Virus record (IMG/VR): IMGVR_UViG_3300025880_000092
Location: 1 to 25,879 of that record
Reading direction: 5' to 3' (one strand)
Length of the DNA: 25,879 bases
Origin: a virus
Within the stretch, counting starts at the first letter, position 1, and every line of letters starts with the position of its first letter. The notes under the pieces were generated by a model that saw nothing but the letters and a program-made list of their open reading frames with translations, was not told the DNA's origin and did no database searches. Shown one piece after another: positions 13,971 through 22,245 of this stretch. The translations under genes were made by a program, and so were the position numbers.

Positions 13971-14079
13971 AATAGTAAGTGCTGTTGGTGGAACACTTAA
14001 ACACACTTCTGATGGTTGGAAAGACCTAACTAAAAGAATGCATGAAAAAGCTGGTAGAGAGAGTAAGATTATTCGATGA
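13846..14079 (+). CDS. MPxYxx-type small phage protein
   Basis: The product from ATG 13846 (77 residues) starts MPVYTIIDINTNKEWDEVMS and continues SLEKLLSENPNLKQSL, then VPKIVSAVGGTLKHTSDGWK. This matches a small family common in T4-like phages whose N-terminus resembles FmdB-type regulatory proteins (M-P-x-Y-x-F...T-G-E-E-F-E...M) but lacks the zinc-ribbon cysteines. ATG at 13813 would add 11 residues and is less likely. It overlaps the preceding gene by 125 bases and ends in an ATGA overlap with phoH. Function unknown. Confidence 0.75.
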   Translation: MPVYTIIDINTNKEWDEVMSWSSLEKLLSENPNLKQSLAVPKIVSAVGGTLKHTSDGWKDLTKRMHEKAGRESKIIR

Positions 14080-14771
14080 GCCGTAAATCAACTAAGAGTA
14101 TGATCCTACGTTTGGACAACATGCCAGACTTTAAACCAATTACTGAAAATCAAAGCCTTGCTGTAGATGCTTGGGATGATGGCGATAGTCTAATCTTATC
14201 TGGTTCAGCTGGTACTGGTAAAACATTTCTTGCTGTATCATTAGCACTTGAAGATGCTCTTGATAAAGAATTGCCAGAATATGATAAGGTTACTATCGTT
14301 CGTTCTATAGTTCCTACACGTGATATAGGTTTCTTACCTGGCAATGAAGATGAGAAAAAGCAAGCATATGCTGCACCTTATATTAGTATTCTAACAGAAT
14401 TGTTCCAAGATAAAGAAGCATGGATGAAACTCCAAGCCTCTAATAATATATCATTTGAATCAACATCATTTATACGTGGTACAACTTTTAATAATACTAT
14501 TATAATTGTAGATGAAATGCAGAACTTAACCTTTCATGAACTTGACTCAGTCATTACTCGTGTGGGTACTAATTGTAAAATTATATTCTGTGGAGATTTC
14601 CATCAGTCTGATTTCCGCTTTGAAGATGAACGTAATGGACTGCCAGTGTTTCTTAATATACTTGAGCAGATGAAAGACTTTACGACTATAAACTTTGATT
14701 GGAAAGATATTGTACGATCTGGTATCGTACGTGATTATATTATGACTAAGGAGATGAATGGAGTACGTTAA
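14076..14771 (+). CDS. phoH: PhoH-like P-loop NTPase
   Basis: This 231-residue protein is a PhoH-family ATPase. It has Walker A GSAGTGKT (43-50), the PhoH hallmark VRSIVPTRDIGFLPG (75-89), Walker B VDEMQN (145-150) and the CGDFHQSD sensor region. PhoH proteins are very common in marine phages; bacterial members are linked to phosphate starvation and RNA metabolism, but the phage role is not settled. The length fits the short phage form, without an extra RNA-binding domain. It overlaps the previous gene by four bases and is followed 42 bases later by a nuclease gene. Confidence 0.92.
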   Translation: MSRKSTKSMILRLDNMPDFKPITENQSLAVDAWDDGDSLILSGSAGTGKTFLAVSLALEDALDKELPEYDKVTIVRSIVPTRDIGFLPGNEDEKKQAYAAPYISILTELFQDKEAWMKLQASNNISFESTSFIRGTTFNNTIIIVDEMQNLTFHELDSVITRVGTNCKIIFCGDFHQSDFRFEDERNGLPVFLNILEQMKDFTTINFDWKDIVRSGIVRDYIMTKEMNGVR

Positions 14772-14813
14772 TGAATAAACTTAACAGTAACACATTGAAA
14801 GAAAATTTACATT

Positions 14814-15500
14814 ATGAGAAAATTCGAACACACACCAGTGGATCTAGGCTATGAAGACCTTATTGCTGAAACAAAACAATCGGGACGAACTTATCTTACC
14901 CCTGAAGGTAATAGATATCCTAGTATCACCACTGTCCTATCAATCCTCTCAAGAGACTCAATCGCAGCATGGAGAGCAAGAGTAGGCGAAGAGGAAGCCA
15001 ATAAGGTTTCTTATAGAGCATCTACACGCGGCACTGCAGTACATGATATTGTTGAGAAGTATCTTGACAATGAGGAAATTGATAGAAGTAAGTATACACT
15101 AGATGTAATCCAAAGTTGGCTAAACCTAATGCCTATTTTGGATGAACGTATTGGTAAAATCTTTTCTCAAGAGACACCTTTGTATTCTAAGTATCTTGGT
15201 GTTGCGGGTAGAGTTGACTGTGTGGCAGAGTTTGATGGTGTTCCTAGTATTATTGATTTTAAGACAAGTAAGAAACCTAAAAAACGTGAATGGGTAACAA
15301 ATTACTTTACACAAGAGTCAGCATATGCTATAATGTGGGAAGAACGTACAGGAATGCCTATTACTAATCTTGTAACAATAATGGATGTGGATGGAAATGA
15401 ACCTATTATATTTAAAGAACATCGTGATACGTGGGCGCCTAAATTACTCGAGACGATTGATCTATATCATCAGGACCAACGTAAAAGACCTCTCAGTTAG
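14814..15500 (+). CDS. PD-(D/E)XK exonuclease (Cas4/RecB-like)
   Basis: This 228-residue protein has the RecB-like nuclease core: PSITTVLS near residue 37, GTAVHDIVEKYL with H77, E120, GVAGRVDCVAEF with D135, SIIDFKTSKK with D148-x-K150, and the QxxxY-type motif TQESAYAIMW. No four-Cys iron-sulfur cluster as in Cas4 is present. It is the stand-alone phage exonuclease type seen in many marine T4-like phages, likely acting on DNA ends in recombination, replication or host DNA breakdown. No good Shine-Dalgarno is visible before the ATG. Confidence 0.85.
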   Translation: MRKFEHTPVDLGYEDLIAETKQSGRTYLTPEGNRYPSITTVLSILSRDSIAAWRARVGEEEANKVSYRASTRGTAVHDIVEKYLDNEEIDRSKYTLDVIQSWLNLMPILDERIGKIFSQETPLYSKYLGVAGRVDCVAEFDGVPSIIDFKTSKKPKKREWVTNYFTQESAYAIMWEERTGMPITNLVTIMDVDGNEPIIFKEHRDTWAPKLLETIDLYHQDQRKRPLS

Positions 15501-15602
15501 TCAGTGGCAAAGACGGAGAACAAAAAAGATAAATATATGTGTATTACTCGGTAAAGAGTATTGTATGAATAATTGGATAGAGAACAAGTTGGGAAAAGAT
15601 AA

Positions 15603-15806
15603 ATGAATATATTTGTTGTTTTAAATTTACGCACGGAGTTCGAATCAATCTCCTATAACTTTAATCCTTCCTTTACAAGCGATATAGATAGTTTAAGAGC
15701 CTTTAAAAAAGAAGGCTATAAGAAAAATCGGTTCCGTAAAGATTATGATAGAGCGGTTGAAATTGCGGAAGCAATTCTAGGAGAAACAAATGGAGCAAAA
15801 GCCTAA
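15603..15806 (+). CDS. small basic protein of unknown function
   Basis: This 67-residue protein begins MNIFVVLNLRTEFESISYNF and is Lys/Arg-rich in the middle (FKKEGYKKNRFRKDYDRA), ending with a helix (VEIAEAILGETNGAKA). GGGAAAAG lies shortly before the ATG. The 102 bases upstream hold no clear gene, only a weak hairpin (TACTC/GAGTA around 15545-15560) and an open frame of 13 codons at 15565 that I do not call. It overlaps the EF-hand gene by 17 bases. Confidence 0.55.
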   Translation: MNIFVVLNLRTEFESISYNFNPSFTSDIDSLRAFKKEGYKKNRFRKDYDRAVEIAEAILGETNGAKA

Positions 15807-16152
15807 CTCGTTTGGAGTAACACCAAAGGTACTATGTACTGATTCTGATCTTAATAAGGCAGATACCAATAATGATGGTGTTATTACTGATGCTGAGATA
15901 GCTCGTCAAGAGAGACTAATTCGTCTTGAGAATGAAGATAAAAAGGAAGATGCCCAAAGAGCCATGGCATGGTTCTGCTTAGTTGGAATGTTAGGGTATC
16001 CATTTGCAGTTATACTAGCTGTTGTATTTGGAGTAGATAGTGCCGCCAAGATTTTAGGCGATATGGCTGGTGTATATTTCATAGCTGTTGCTGGTATCAT
16101 AGCTGCATTCTTTGGAGCTGCTGCCATAAAATCTAATGCCGCAAAGAAATAA
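15790..16152 (+). CDS. EF-hand protein with two transmembrane segments
   Basis: This 120-residue protein contains a canonical EF-hand calcium loop, D25-T-N-N-D-G-V-I-T-D-A-E36, preceded and followed by helix-forming residues. A charged linker follows, then two hydrophobic segments (about residues 57-80, AWFCLVGMLGYPFAVILAVV, and 87-112, DMAGVYFIAVAGIIAAFFGA). It should sit in the inner membrane with the EF-hand on one side. It could be a holin-like or signalling protein; nothing in the sequence proves either. The start overlaps the previous gene; ATTCTAGGAG lies before it. Confidence 0.78.
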   Translation: MEQKPNSFGVTPKVLCTDSDLNKADTNNDGVITDAEIARQERLIRLENEDKKEDAQRAMAWFCLVGMLGYPFAVILAVVFGVDSAAKILGDMAGVYFIAVAGIIAAFFGAAAIKSNAAKK

Positions 16153-16166
16153 AATGAAAGTTTATT

Positions 16167-16943
16167 ATGAAAAGATTAATCTATCAAGTTTATGTTGGAC
16201 CTAAATCTAACTTATATGATTGGTGTACTAATAGTGTAGAACAATATGCTAAAGATATAGGTGCCGATTATATTCTACAGACAGTACCTAAGTTGTTTAT
16301 TAAACCAGATCCCTTTACTACAAATCGTAGTGAGGGAGCATCTCGTTTAGGGTATCTTCCTATATATGAAAAAGAAAACGCCTTTGGTTACTTTGATGAC
16401 TATGATCAGATTGCTATTATTGATAGTGATATTTTTATTCGTGATAAGTCACCTAATATCTTTAATGAGATAAAGCCAGATGATGATTTTGCTGGTGTTT
16501 ATGAAAGAGAGATGCCAGTCACACAAAACTATTCTAACAAGATTCGTAACTATTCGCGTATGCAATATGGTGGAATGAATATGGACTTTGACTTTGAACA
16601 CCCACACGGTGGTGCTTTTATGAATATGGGTATGATGGTAATGAACAAATCATTCCAAAAATATCTAAGAGGTATGTCTCCAAAAGAATGGATCACACAA
16701 CCTTTATGGAAAGACTTTGTTGATGGTAAGGGTACTTGGAAATGGTCTACAGATCAGACACTTCTAAATGCTTTTATTAAGATGGAAGGCATTAAAGTAA
16801 CTCACTTATCATATAAATGGAATGCATTATTTACTGCAATACCTGATGATAGTTTAAGTGAAGCACACTTTATACATTTCTTCCTTAAGGATAAATTACC
16901 ACAAAAAGGTGAGAATGTTGAGGAACTTATGAAGTATGTCTAA
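16167..16943 (+). CDS. GT-A-fold glycosyltransferase 1 (GT8-like)
   Basis: This 258-residue protein has a GT-A-type layout: LIYQVYVGPKS then IGADYILQ, the metal/nucleotide-sugar DxD motif at D86-S-D88 (AIIDSDIFI), a NMGMMVMNKSF region, and STDQTLLNAFI near residue 200, similar to the acceptor region of GT8-like enzymes. It has no membrane segment and no signal peptide. It opens the glycan gene block and shares its N-terminal plan with the genes at 16936 and 19004, suggesting duplication. The sugar and acceptor are unknown. It ends with an eight-base overlap with the next gene. Confidence 0.82.
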   Translation: MKRLIYQVYVGPKSNLYDWCTNSVEQYAKDIGADYILQTVPKLFIKPDPFTTNRSEGASRLGYLPIYEKENAFGYFDDYDQIAIIDSDIFIRDKSPNIFNEIKPDDDFAGVYEREMPVTQNYSNKIRNYSRMQYGGMNMDFDFEHPHGGAFMNMGMMVMNKSFQKYLRGMSPKEWITQPLWKDFVDGKGTWKWSTDQTLLNAFIKMEGIKVTHLSYKWNALFTAIPDDSLSEAHFIHFFLKDKLPQKGENVEELMKYV

Positions 16944-17736
16944 AAATTTAATATATCAAGTATGGGCTGGAGAACTAAGGTCTGCTTGTAAACATAGCTC
17001 TAAACTAATGAAAGAATACGCTGATAGAATTGGCGCTGATTATAGATTAGATATTGATCCTAATATAGCATCATCTTTATGTAATGTACCAATGTACTTT
17101 GAATGGCTTAATCCAATTTTATGTAAATCATTTTTAGAATATGATAAAGTATTAGTAGTTGATTTAGATGTATTTCCTACGCCAGATTGTCGCAATATAT
17201 TTGAAGAGAATATTGGTGACGTTGGTATTTGTACTGAGCCATTTCAAGGTAAGTATAGAGCATCAACTGTAATTGGTGGTTCTATCTGTGCTGCTAGTGA
17301 CGAACAATGGGCACAACATTGTAAAAGAATTTACGGAATAGATTTACCTAGAGATGATGAAGGTTATCTTAAAGTATATAATGCTGGTATGGTATTATTT
17401 ACTAAAGAAGGCATACTCAAGTGTAGAGAAAGATTTGTAGAATTCCAATCCTACATTAATACCATGAGAAGTTGTGGATTAGGTAGGTTCTATACTGTAG
17501 ATCAGAATTATTTCCATGCTATGATGGTGGCACATTTAGACTATACCGAAATGGATAATGATTGGAATTGTTATATACATTATGTAAGAGGACCTTTAGG
17601 TTTAACCACTCCTATACACGATGGTAGAGGCAATGACCCACAACTTGTACATATACAATTAAGTGGTGCTGATTACTTTGAAGATGATATGATAGATAGA
17701 ATAACAAATCAACCACAGGGAAGATGGAATCTATGA
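16936..17736 (+). CDS. GT-A-fold glycosyltransferase 2
   Basis: This 266-residue protein has N-terminal LIYQVWAGELR and EYADRIGADYRLD, matching the gene before it, then DxD at D76-L-D78 (VLVVDLDVFPTP), NAGMVLFTKEG, and TVDQNYFHAMMVAH. It is a probable cytosolic transferase using a nucleotide-sugar. Similarity with the genes at 16167 and 19004 points to tandem duplication followed by divergence. The start overlaps the previous stop. The acceptor could be a host surface glycan or a phage protein. Confidence 0.82.
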   Translation: MSKNLIYQVWAGELRSACKHSSKLMKEYADRIGADYRLDIDPNIASSLCNVPMYFEWLNPILCKSFLEYDKVLVVDLDVFPTPDCRNIFEENIGDVGICTEPFQGKYRASTVIGGSICAASDEQWAQHCKRIYGIDLPRDDEGYLKVYNAGMVLFTKEGILKCRERFVEFQSYINTMRSCGLGRFYTVDQNYFHAMMVAHLDYTEMDNDWNCYIHYVRGPLGLTTPIHDGRGNDPQLVHIQLSGADYFEDDMIDRITNQPQGRWNL

Positions 17737-18440
17737 CTTTATGGGACGGATTTAAAGCTAATATTAAAAGAGAATATGAAGAAAATCCTTTTAACTTTCT
17801 TTCTCAAAGAACATTTAGATTATGCTTATGTCCATATCAAAAAGATATAGCAATAAATTATTATAATGAAATGGGTAGTAATTGGTTACCTAGTGTAGTA
17901 GAACATAATTTTGGTAACCCTACTATCAGCCATATGAACAAAACTAGTGTAACTATTCAACAAATGTATTATATGTACTTAATGAATAAGCACTGGGGTA
18001 AAAGTAGTTTTAATACAATACTTGAAATAGGTGGTGGTTATGGTAATGCTTGCCGTATCTATAAGAGTCAAGGTCATACTGGTACATATACTATAGCGGA
18101 CTTTAAAGAACTACACAAAGTCCAACGTGCATATTTAGGGCGCACATCAAATACAACTAATGTTAATATGAAATCATTACAAGATTGTTGGGGCACTACA
18201 GATTTACTTCAAGCAACTTTTAGTATGAATGAGATGCCTTTATCTGATAGAGTACATATTGAAAATAATATAACCAACTATGATTATATCTTTATTGCAC
18301 ATAATCGTGTTTATGAGGGTATAGATAATATTGAATATTTTAAAAATATAGCAGAGAAACTAAAAGAAAAGTATACAGTAAATCACTTTCCATGTCACAT
18401 TTATAATAAAGCATGGTTTTTAATAGCATCAAGGAAATAA
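17724..18440 (+). CDS. SAM-dependent methyltransferase, putative sugar O-methyltransferase
   Basis: This 238-residue protein holds the SAM-binding motif I, I99-L-E-I-G-G-G-Y-G-N-A108 region, followed by TYTIADFKELHKVQ (motif II-like) and ATFSMNEMPLSDR, a pattern I associate with putative sugar O-methyltransferases in surface-glycan clusters. In-frame ATG at 17733 makes an ATGA overlap with the preceding stop and is an equally good start, losing three residues. It lies between glycosyltransferase genes, which supports methylation of a sugar. Direct substrate evidence is lacking. Confidence 0.78.
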   Translation: MESMTLWDGFKANIKREYEENPFNFLSQRTFRLCLCPYQKDIAINYYNEMGSNWLPSVVEHNFGNPTISHMNKTSVTIQQMYYMYLMNKHWGKSSFNTILEIGGGYGNACRIYKSQGHTGTYTIADFKELHKVQRAYLGRTSNTTNVNMKSLQDCWGTTDLLQATFSMNEMPLSDRVHIENNITNYDYIFIAHNRVYEGIDNIEYFKNIAEKLKEKYTVNHFPCHIYNKAWFLIASRK

Positions 18441-18441
18441 T

Positions 18442-19011
18442 ATGATAAATGTTGAACTAGGCCATGTGAAAGATGTGGTAGAATTTTATAAAGATATTCG
18501 TGAAGGTCAAGAAGGTGAACATGGTGACGAATACTGCCAGCAACATGATGCAATTAAAAAGTTTGGTGCTGAGTGTGAATCATATCGTGAACTAGGTACA
18601 CATCAGGGCGGCACTCTTGCTAATGCTCTATTATCTGGATTTACATATGTTGAAGGTGTTGATATTGATATGAGTAGGTATCATAGATTTCTAAAACCAC
18701 ACGCAGAAAGATATGCTAAAGAAAACGGAATACAGTTAAAGATTGTTCAAACTGATTCTATTGGTTTAGGTTCCATTGGTAAAGCTGTTGATATGCTTCT
18801 TATAGATTCGTTACATAAAGCATTTCATATGTCGCAAGAGCTACAACTACACGGTCCATCAACTAAAAAATATATTGTGGCTCATGATACTTGGTCTTGT
18901 CCAGAATTGCATAAGTGTTTAGAAGATTTTTGTAAAGAATATCCAGAGTGGTCAGTCCATGAACGTGGTACAGTAAATGTAGGTTATACAGTACTCAAGA
19001 AAAATGCGTAA
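18442..19011 (+). CDS. class I SAM-dependent methyltransferase (CmcI/macrocin-type)
   Basis: This 189-residue protein has E50-L-G-T-H-Q-G-G-T58 as SAM-binding motif I, then YVEGVDIDMSR, LKIVQTDSIG, and DMLLIDSLHKAFHMSQEL followed by KYIVAHDTW. The L-I-D-S-x-H and H-D-T patterns resemble cephalosporin-hydroxylase/macrocin O-methyltransferase-type enzymes with a metal-binding Asp pair. It probably methylates a sugar hydroxyl of the glycan made by the neighbouring transferases. It starts one base after the previous stop and overlaps the next gene by eight bases. Confidence 0.8.
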   Translation: MINVELGHVKDVVEFYKDIREGQEGEHGDEYCQQHDAIKKFGAECESYRELGTHQGGTLANALLSGFTYVEGVDIDMSRYHRFLKPHAERYAKENGIQLKIVQTDSIGLGSIGKAVDMLLIDSLHKAFHMSQELQLHGPSTKKYIVAHDTWSCPELHKCLEDFCKEYPEWSVHERGTVNVGYTVLKKNA

Positions 19012-19684
19012 TATAATACTACAACACTTTGATAAATTTGATAACTTGCGTGAGCTTGACAAGAAAAGTCAAAAGAATATCCAAGAATATGCTGTACAAA
19101 TAGGTGCAGACTATGAGCTTGTGTTAGGCATGCCATTCCGTAAGCATCTAACAGCACCTTGTCAAAAGTTATATATGATAGATGAACAGTATGATGATTA
19201 TGATAATGTTCTAATGGTAGACATTGATATGTTTGTTCCAAAGAATATGAATAAGGATATATTTGAAGAACCTGGCATTGGTTTATATAATCCTATTCAA
19301 CAAAGATTGCATAATAAGTTAGTAAGTCAACATCCATTTCAAGGATCAATGGATACTCCATACTGGGGTGGTGCTATCTATAAAATGGATAGAAAATTAA
19401 GACAAAAACTAAGAGCAGGTCTTGGTGGTAATGAGGGTTGGATGAATGCATATAACCAACCGTATCAGTGGGAAGATGAAGGTATATTTCATACACTTGC
19501 TTTTAAAACAGGTGTAAGAATAAGTCAAGATCAAATGTTACACCCTAAATGGTGCTATGATAACTACTTAGAATATCCACAATATGCTGGTATGATACAT
19601 ATTCGCACTAAAATTACACCACAAGGACCTAAACAAGAAAAGATTAAAAATTATCAAGCATTGGTTGATAAAGGAATTTTATAA
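19004..19684 (+). CDS. GT-A-fold glycosyltransferase 3
   Basis: This 226-residue protein shares the plan of the genes at 16167 and 16936: a hydrophobic start, EYAVQIGADYELV, then D73-I-D75 (VLMVDIDMFVPKN) as the DxD motif, WGGAIYKMDRK and QWEDEGIFHTLAF. It is shorter at the C-terminus. The minimal catalytic features of a nucleotide-sugar transferase are present. It overlaps the methyltransferase before it by eight bases and shares one base with the next gene (TAATG). Sugar and acceptor unknown. Confidence 0.8.
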   Translation: MRNIILQHFDKFDNLRELDKKSQKNIQEYAVQIGADYELVLGMPFRKHLTAPCQKLYMIDEQYDDYDNVLMVDIDMFVPKNMNKDIFEEPGIGLYNPIQQRLHNKLVSQHPFQGSMDTPYWGGAIYKMDRKLRQKLRAGLGGNEGWMNAYNQPYQWEDEGIFHTLAFKTGVRISQDQMLHPKWCYDNYLEYPQYAGMIHIRTKITPQGPKQEKIKNYQALVDKGIL

Positions 19685-20379
19685 TGGACGCATATGTTAT
19701 CACTATAGGCGGTAATGCTATATCTGAAGACGCCGCTCGAGTTTGTATTGAATCATCATGGGATATAAAGAATGATTTTTCTGTTAAAAAGTTTTGGGCT
19801 ACAACACCAGATATGGCAGAGAAAACTTTAAAAGATTATAAACTAAAATGGAACTGGCCTTGGGAAGGTGAATTGCATGATATGGCTTCTGGTTTAAAAA
19901 AGTCTGCATATCAAACTGCCGATAGATTGGCACGTGTAGGTTGTTCTCTGAGTCACTTTAGACTATGGTATCTATGTTCTACAAGAAATGAACCTATTAT
20001 AGTTCTTGAACACGATGCTATATTTAAACATAAACTTGATCCAGATAAGTATTTGAATAGAGGTTATGATATCATTGGTCTAAACTCACCGCTGGGTGCG
20101 ACCCGTAAAGCACAAGTATTTCATAACACTATTCAGAGTAGTAAAAATGATTTACAATCTTGCCCCGTTATTGATAATACATTCATACCTCAAGGCATTG
20201 CTGGAAATAGTGCATATATACTTACACCAGATGGAGCTGAAGCTCTTATGAAAGCATCATACAAATTTGGACTATGGCCTAATGATGCAATTATGTGTCG
20301 GCAGATTATATCTAACCTTGGTGTAACAAAGAAATACTATACTGATATTCAACGTACTAGGAGTACAACTACATTATGA
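19684..20379 (+). CDS. GT25-family-like glycosyltransferase 1
   Basis: This 231-residue protein begins MDAYVITIGGNAISEDAARV and has the GT25 (LPS-type galactosyltransferase) core: GCSLSHFRLWYLC (86-98), then NEPIIVLEHDA (102-112) with E109-H-D111, and AYILTPDGAEALM. GT25 enzymes add galactose or glucose in lipooligosaccharide synthesis, and also occur in phages. The ATGA overlap with the next GT25 gene and their shared layout suggest a duplicated pair. The likely acceptor is a cell-surface or virion glycan. Confidence 0.84.
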   Translation: MDAYVITIGGNAISEDAARVCIESSWDIKNDFSVKKFWATTPDMAEKTLKDYKLKWNWPWEGELHDMASGLKKSAYQTADRLARVGCSLSHFRLWYLCSTRNEPIIVLEHDAIFKHKLDPDKYLNRGYDIIGLNSPLGATRKAQVFHNTIQSSKNDLQSCPVIDNTFIPQGIAGNSAYILTPDGAEALMKASYKFGLWPNDAIMCRQIISNLGVTKKYYTDIQRTRSTTTL

Positions 20380-21017
20380 GAGCATTTGTTATTACTATAA
20401 AAGACAATCCAAAATCTGTGGAGATGTCTAATAGATGTATAGAGTCATATAAAAAACATTGCAATAATAATATAGAACAGTTTAATGCTATTACACCAGA
20501 GCAAGATCCGTTTTCTTTGGCTGAGTCTTATAAGATACCTTTACATAATTTCCGTGAAAAGTATTCTCGTTATGATAGAGTCATTTCTGCTTTTCTATCA
20601 CACTTTTCATTGTGGAAGAAATGTATTGAATTAAATGAATCAATTATTATATTTGAACATGATGCTGTAGTAACAAATAAAATTCCAGTTTTACCTTTTA
20701 ATGGATTGGTTAATATAGGAGCACCAAGTTACGGTAGATTTAAAACACCAACACTAGGTCTAGGTAAACTAATATCAAAACAATATCTACCTGGTGCTCA
20801 CGCATATGGTATTACACCAAAAGGTGCTCAAGCTATAATAGATCAGACTGTATTTAATGCTGGACCAACTGATGTGTTTCTTAATACTAGATTATTTCCT
20901 TGGTTAGAAGAATATTACCCATGGCCAGTAGAATGTAAAGATGAATTTACTACAATACAGAATGAGACTGGGTGTCTTGCTAAACATAATTGGGGGCAAG
21001 ATTATGGCATCATATGA
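20376..21017 (+). CDS. GT25-family-like glycosyltransferase 2
   Basis: This 213-residue protein parallels the gene before it: MRAFVITIKDNPKSVEMSNR then CIESY, LSHFSLWKKC (74-83), SIIIFEHDAV with E94-H-D96, and HAYGITPKGAQAII. It is a second GT25-type transferase, diverged enough for a different donor or acceptor. It starts within the previous stop (ATGA) and overlaps the next gene by 14 bases. Confidence 0.84.
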   Translation: MRAFVITIKDNPKSVEMSNRCIESYKKHCNNNIEQFNAITPEQDPFSLAESYKIPLHNFREKYSRYDRVISAFLSHFSLWKKCIELNESIIIFEHDAVVTNKIPVLPFNGLVNIGAPSYGRFKTPTLGLGKLISKQYLPGAHAYGITPKGAQAIIDQTVFNAGPTDVFLNTRLFPWLEEYYPWPVECKDEFTTIQNETGCLAKHNWGQDYGII

Positions 21018-21624
21018 TAAACTATACATTACTGGTGCTGATAAGAATAGTGATTGGTTATTACCTTGGTTTGAAGATAACTTTAATAAGCATAATCCAG
21101 ATGCTCAACTTGCAGTATATGAGTTTGATACCTTTGCGCCAGAACTAAAAGGTTGGTTTAAAAAGCCAGCTGCATTAATGGATGCCGCAAAGATGGCAGA
21201 TCAAATTGTTTGGTTGGATACAGATTGTGAGATAAGAGGAAACCTAGATGGAATCTTTAAACACATACAGCCTAATAAACTAACTATGGCAATAGATCGA
21301 CCGTGGACTACACGCCGAGGTGATCGTGGCACATGGTATAATTCTGGAGTTATAGGTTTTCAAGGTATCCCACCGGTACTTAATGAATGGGCTAGATATA
21401 TAAAAGAAGGATTAACAAATGAAGTTGGTGATCAAGAAGTTTTAAATTGGATGTTAGGTGGGGATCCTCTTAGAGAACTTACTCATATGAATACACTTCC
21501 ATCAATATACAATTTTTTAAGACTAGATATACAAGACAAGTACCCGAATTTTGATAAAGCTAAAGTTGTACACTGGACTGGCAATAAGGGTAAAGAAGTT
21601 ATAAAAGAGATGATGAATGACTAA
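21004..21624 (+). CDS. GT-A-fold glycosyltransferase 4
   Basis: The start at 21004 is chosen because GGGGGCAAG lies just upstream; the frame is open to 20941 but that part overlaps the previous gene. The 206-residue product begins MASYDKLYITGADKNSDWLL, with DxD at D72-T-D74 (IVWLDTDCEIRG), TWYNSGVIGFQ, VGDQEVLNWML and a C-terminal KVVHWTGNKGK, where the His is a typical late metal ligand of GT8-type enzymes. It overlaps the previous gene by 14 bases and the next by eight. Confidence 0.82.
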   Translation: MASYDKLYITGADKNSDWLLPWFEDNFNKHNPDAQLAVYEFDTFAPELKGWFKKPAALMDAAKMADQIVWLDTDCEIRGNLDGIFKHIQPNKLTMAIDRPWTTRRGDRGTWYNSGVIGFQGIPPVLNEWARYIKEGLTNEVGDQEVLNWMLGGDPLRELTHMNTLPSIYNFLRLDIQDKYPNFDKAKVVHWTGNKGKEVIKEMMND

Positions 21625-22213
21625 TAATGTACATATAATAGGTAACGGCAAATCTGCGGGGTATTTTAATGCAAATGCAGAAGGTATAAGAATTACTTGC
21701 AATCTTCCTCCTATGGCTGTAGATAATGTATTTGCAACTTGCATGGTAGATTTTAAAATGATGAGAGCCATTCAAGAAGGTAGTGTAGATGTTCCTGGCC
21801 ATTGGATATTAGGTAATAGACCAAAGATCCATATGCAGAAAAATCCTAGTTTTTATATGAAACATTCTAGTCAGATCAGAGGTTTCTACCTAGATGTTCC
21901 TAAATATGCTTCTAATGCCACAGACTTTAATTGTGGCCATCTCGCAACTCACTACGGTGTGTCAAGATTTAAACCAAAAGAATGCCATATGTATGGCTTT
22001 AACTCTATGTTTGATTTTGATATGACTAGCTGTACAGATTTTTACTTAGAATCAGATCGTAGTGATAGTAATAATAATAGACTTGCTAATAACTGGAGAG
22101 GTATATGGCCTCAGATGTTTAAAGAATTCTCAGATACACAGTTCCATGTCTATCATAAACATGATAACATTAAGATGAAATTACCAAAAAATGTTAAAAT
22201 AGTTACGCCTTAA
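21617..22213 (+). CDS. Rossmann-like protein of the glycan block (DUF115/sialyltransferase-like)
   Basis: This 198-residue protein starts MTNNVHIIGNGKSAGYFNAN, a beta-strand plus Gly-rich turn, followed by RITCNLPPMAV, TCMVDFKMMRAI and a late HLATHYGVSRF and HMYGFNSMFDFDM. The opening pattern recalls the G-x-G-P-S-type start of DUF115 (MptE/motility-accessory) and sialyltransferase-like proteins, which handle nucleotide-activated sugars. The match is by eye and partial. It is the last gene of the glycan block and is followed directly by a new promoter. Confidence 0.7.
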   Translation: MTNNVHIIGNGKSAGYFNANAEGIRITCNLPPMAVDNVFATCMVDFKMMRAIQEGSVDVPGHWILGNRPKIHMQKNPSFYMKHSSQIRGFYLDVPKYASNATDFNCGHLATHYGVSRFKPKECHMYGFNSMFDFDMTSCTDFYLESDRSDSNNNRLANNWRGIWPQMFKEFSDTQFHVYHKHDNIKMKLPKNVKIVTP

Positions 22214-22216
22214 CAC

Positions 22217-22245
22217 TTTACATTAGTAGAATTATGGTTTATAAT
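22217..22245 (+). promoter_or_regulatory. sigma70-like promoter
   Basis: TTTACA (22217-22222), 17-base spacer, TATAAT (22240-22245), with AACAC before the -35 as in other promoters here. TATGG lies two bases farther from the -10 than in a perfect extended -10. It overlaps the end of the glycan block by position and drives the gene at 22280. Confidence 0.8.

Noticed and set aside
14771-14854. 27-codon frame starting in the TAATG overlap after phoH
   Set aside because: It has no recognisable sequence, overlaps the start of the nuclease gene and has no clear ribosome binding site.
15385-15606. 73-codon frame across the end of the nuclease gene
   Set aside because: Out of frame with the PD-(D/E)XK gene for most of its length; the remaining 13 codons at 15565 are too few to call.
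16167-19684. DNA base glucosyltransferases (T4 alpha/beta-gt type) as explanation of the glycan genes
   Set aside because: The DxD GT-A and GT25 motifs fit protein, LPS or oligosaccharide transferases better than the T4 GT-B DNA glucosyltransferases, and no hydroxymethylase for pyrimidines is seen in the window.
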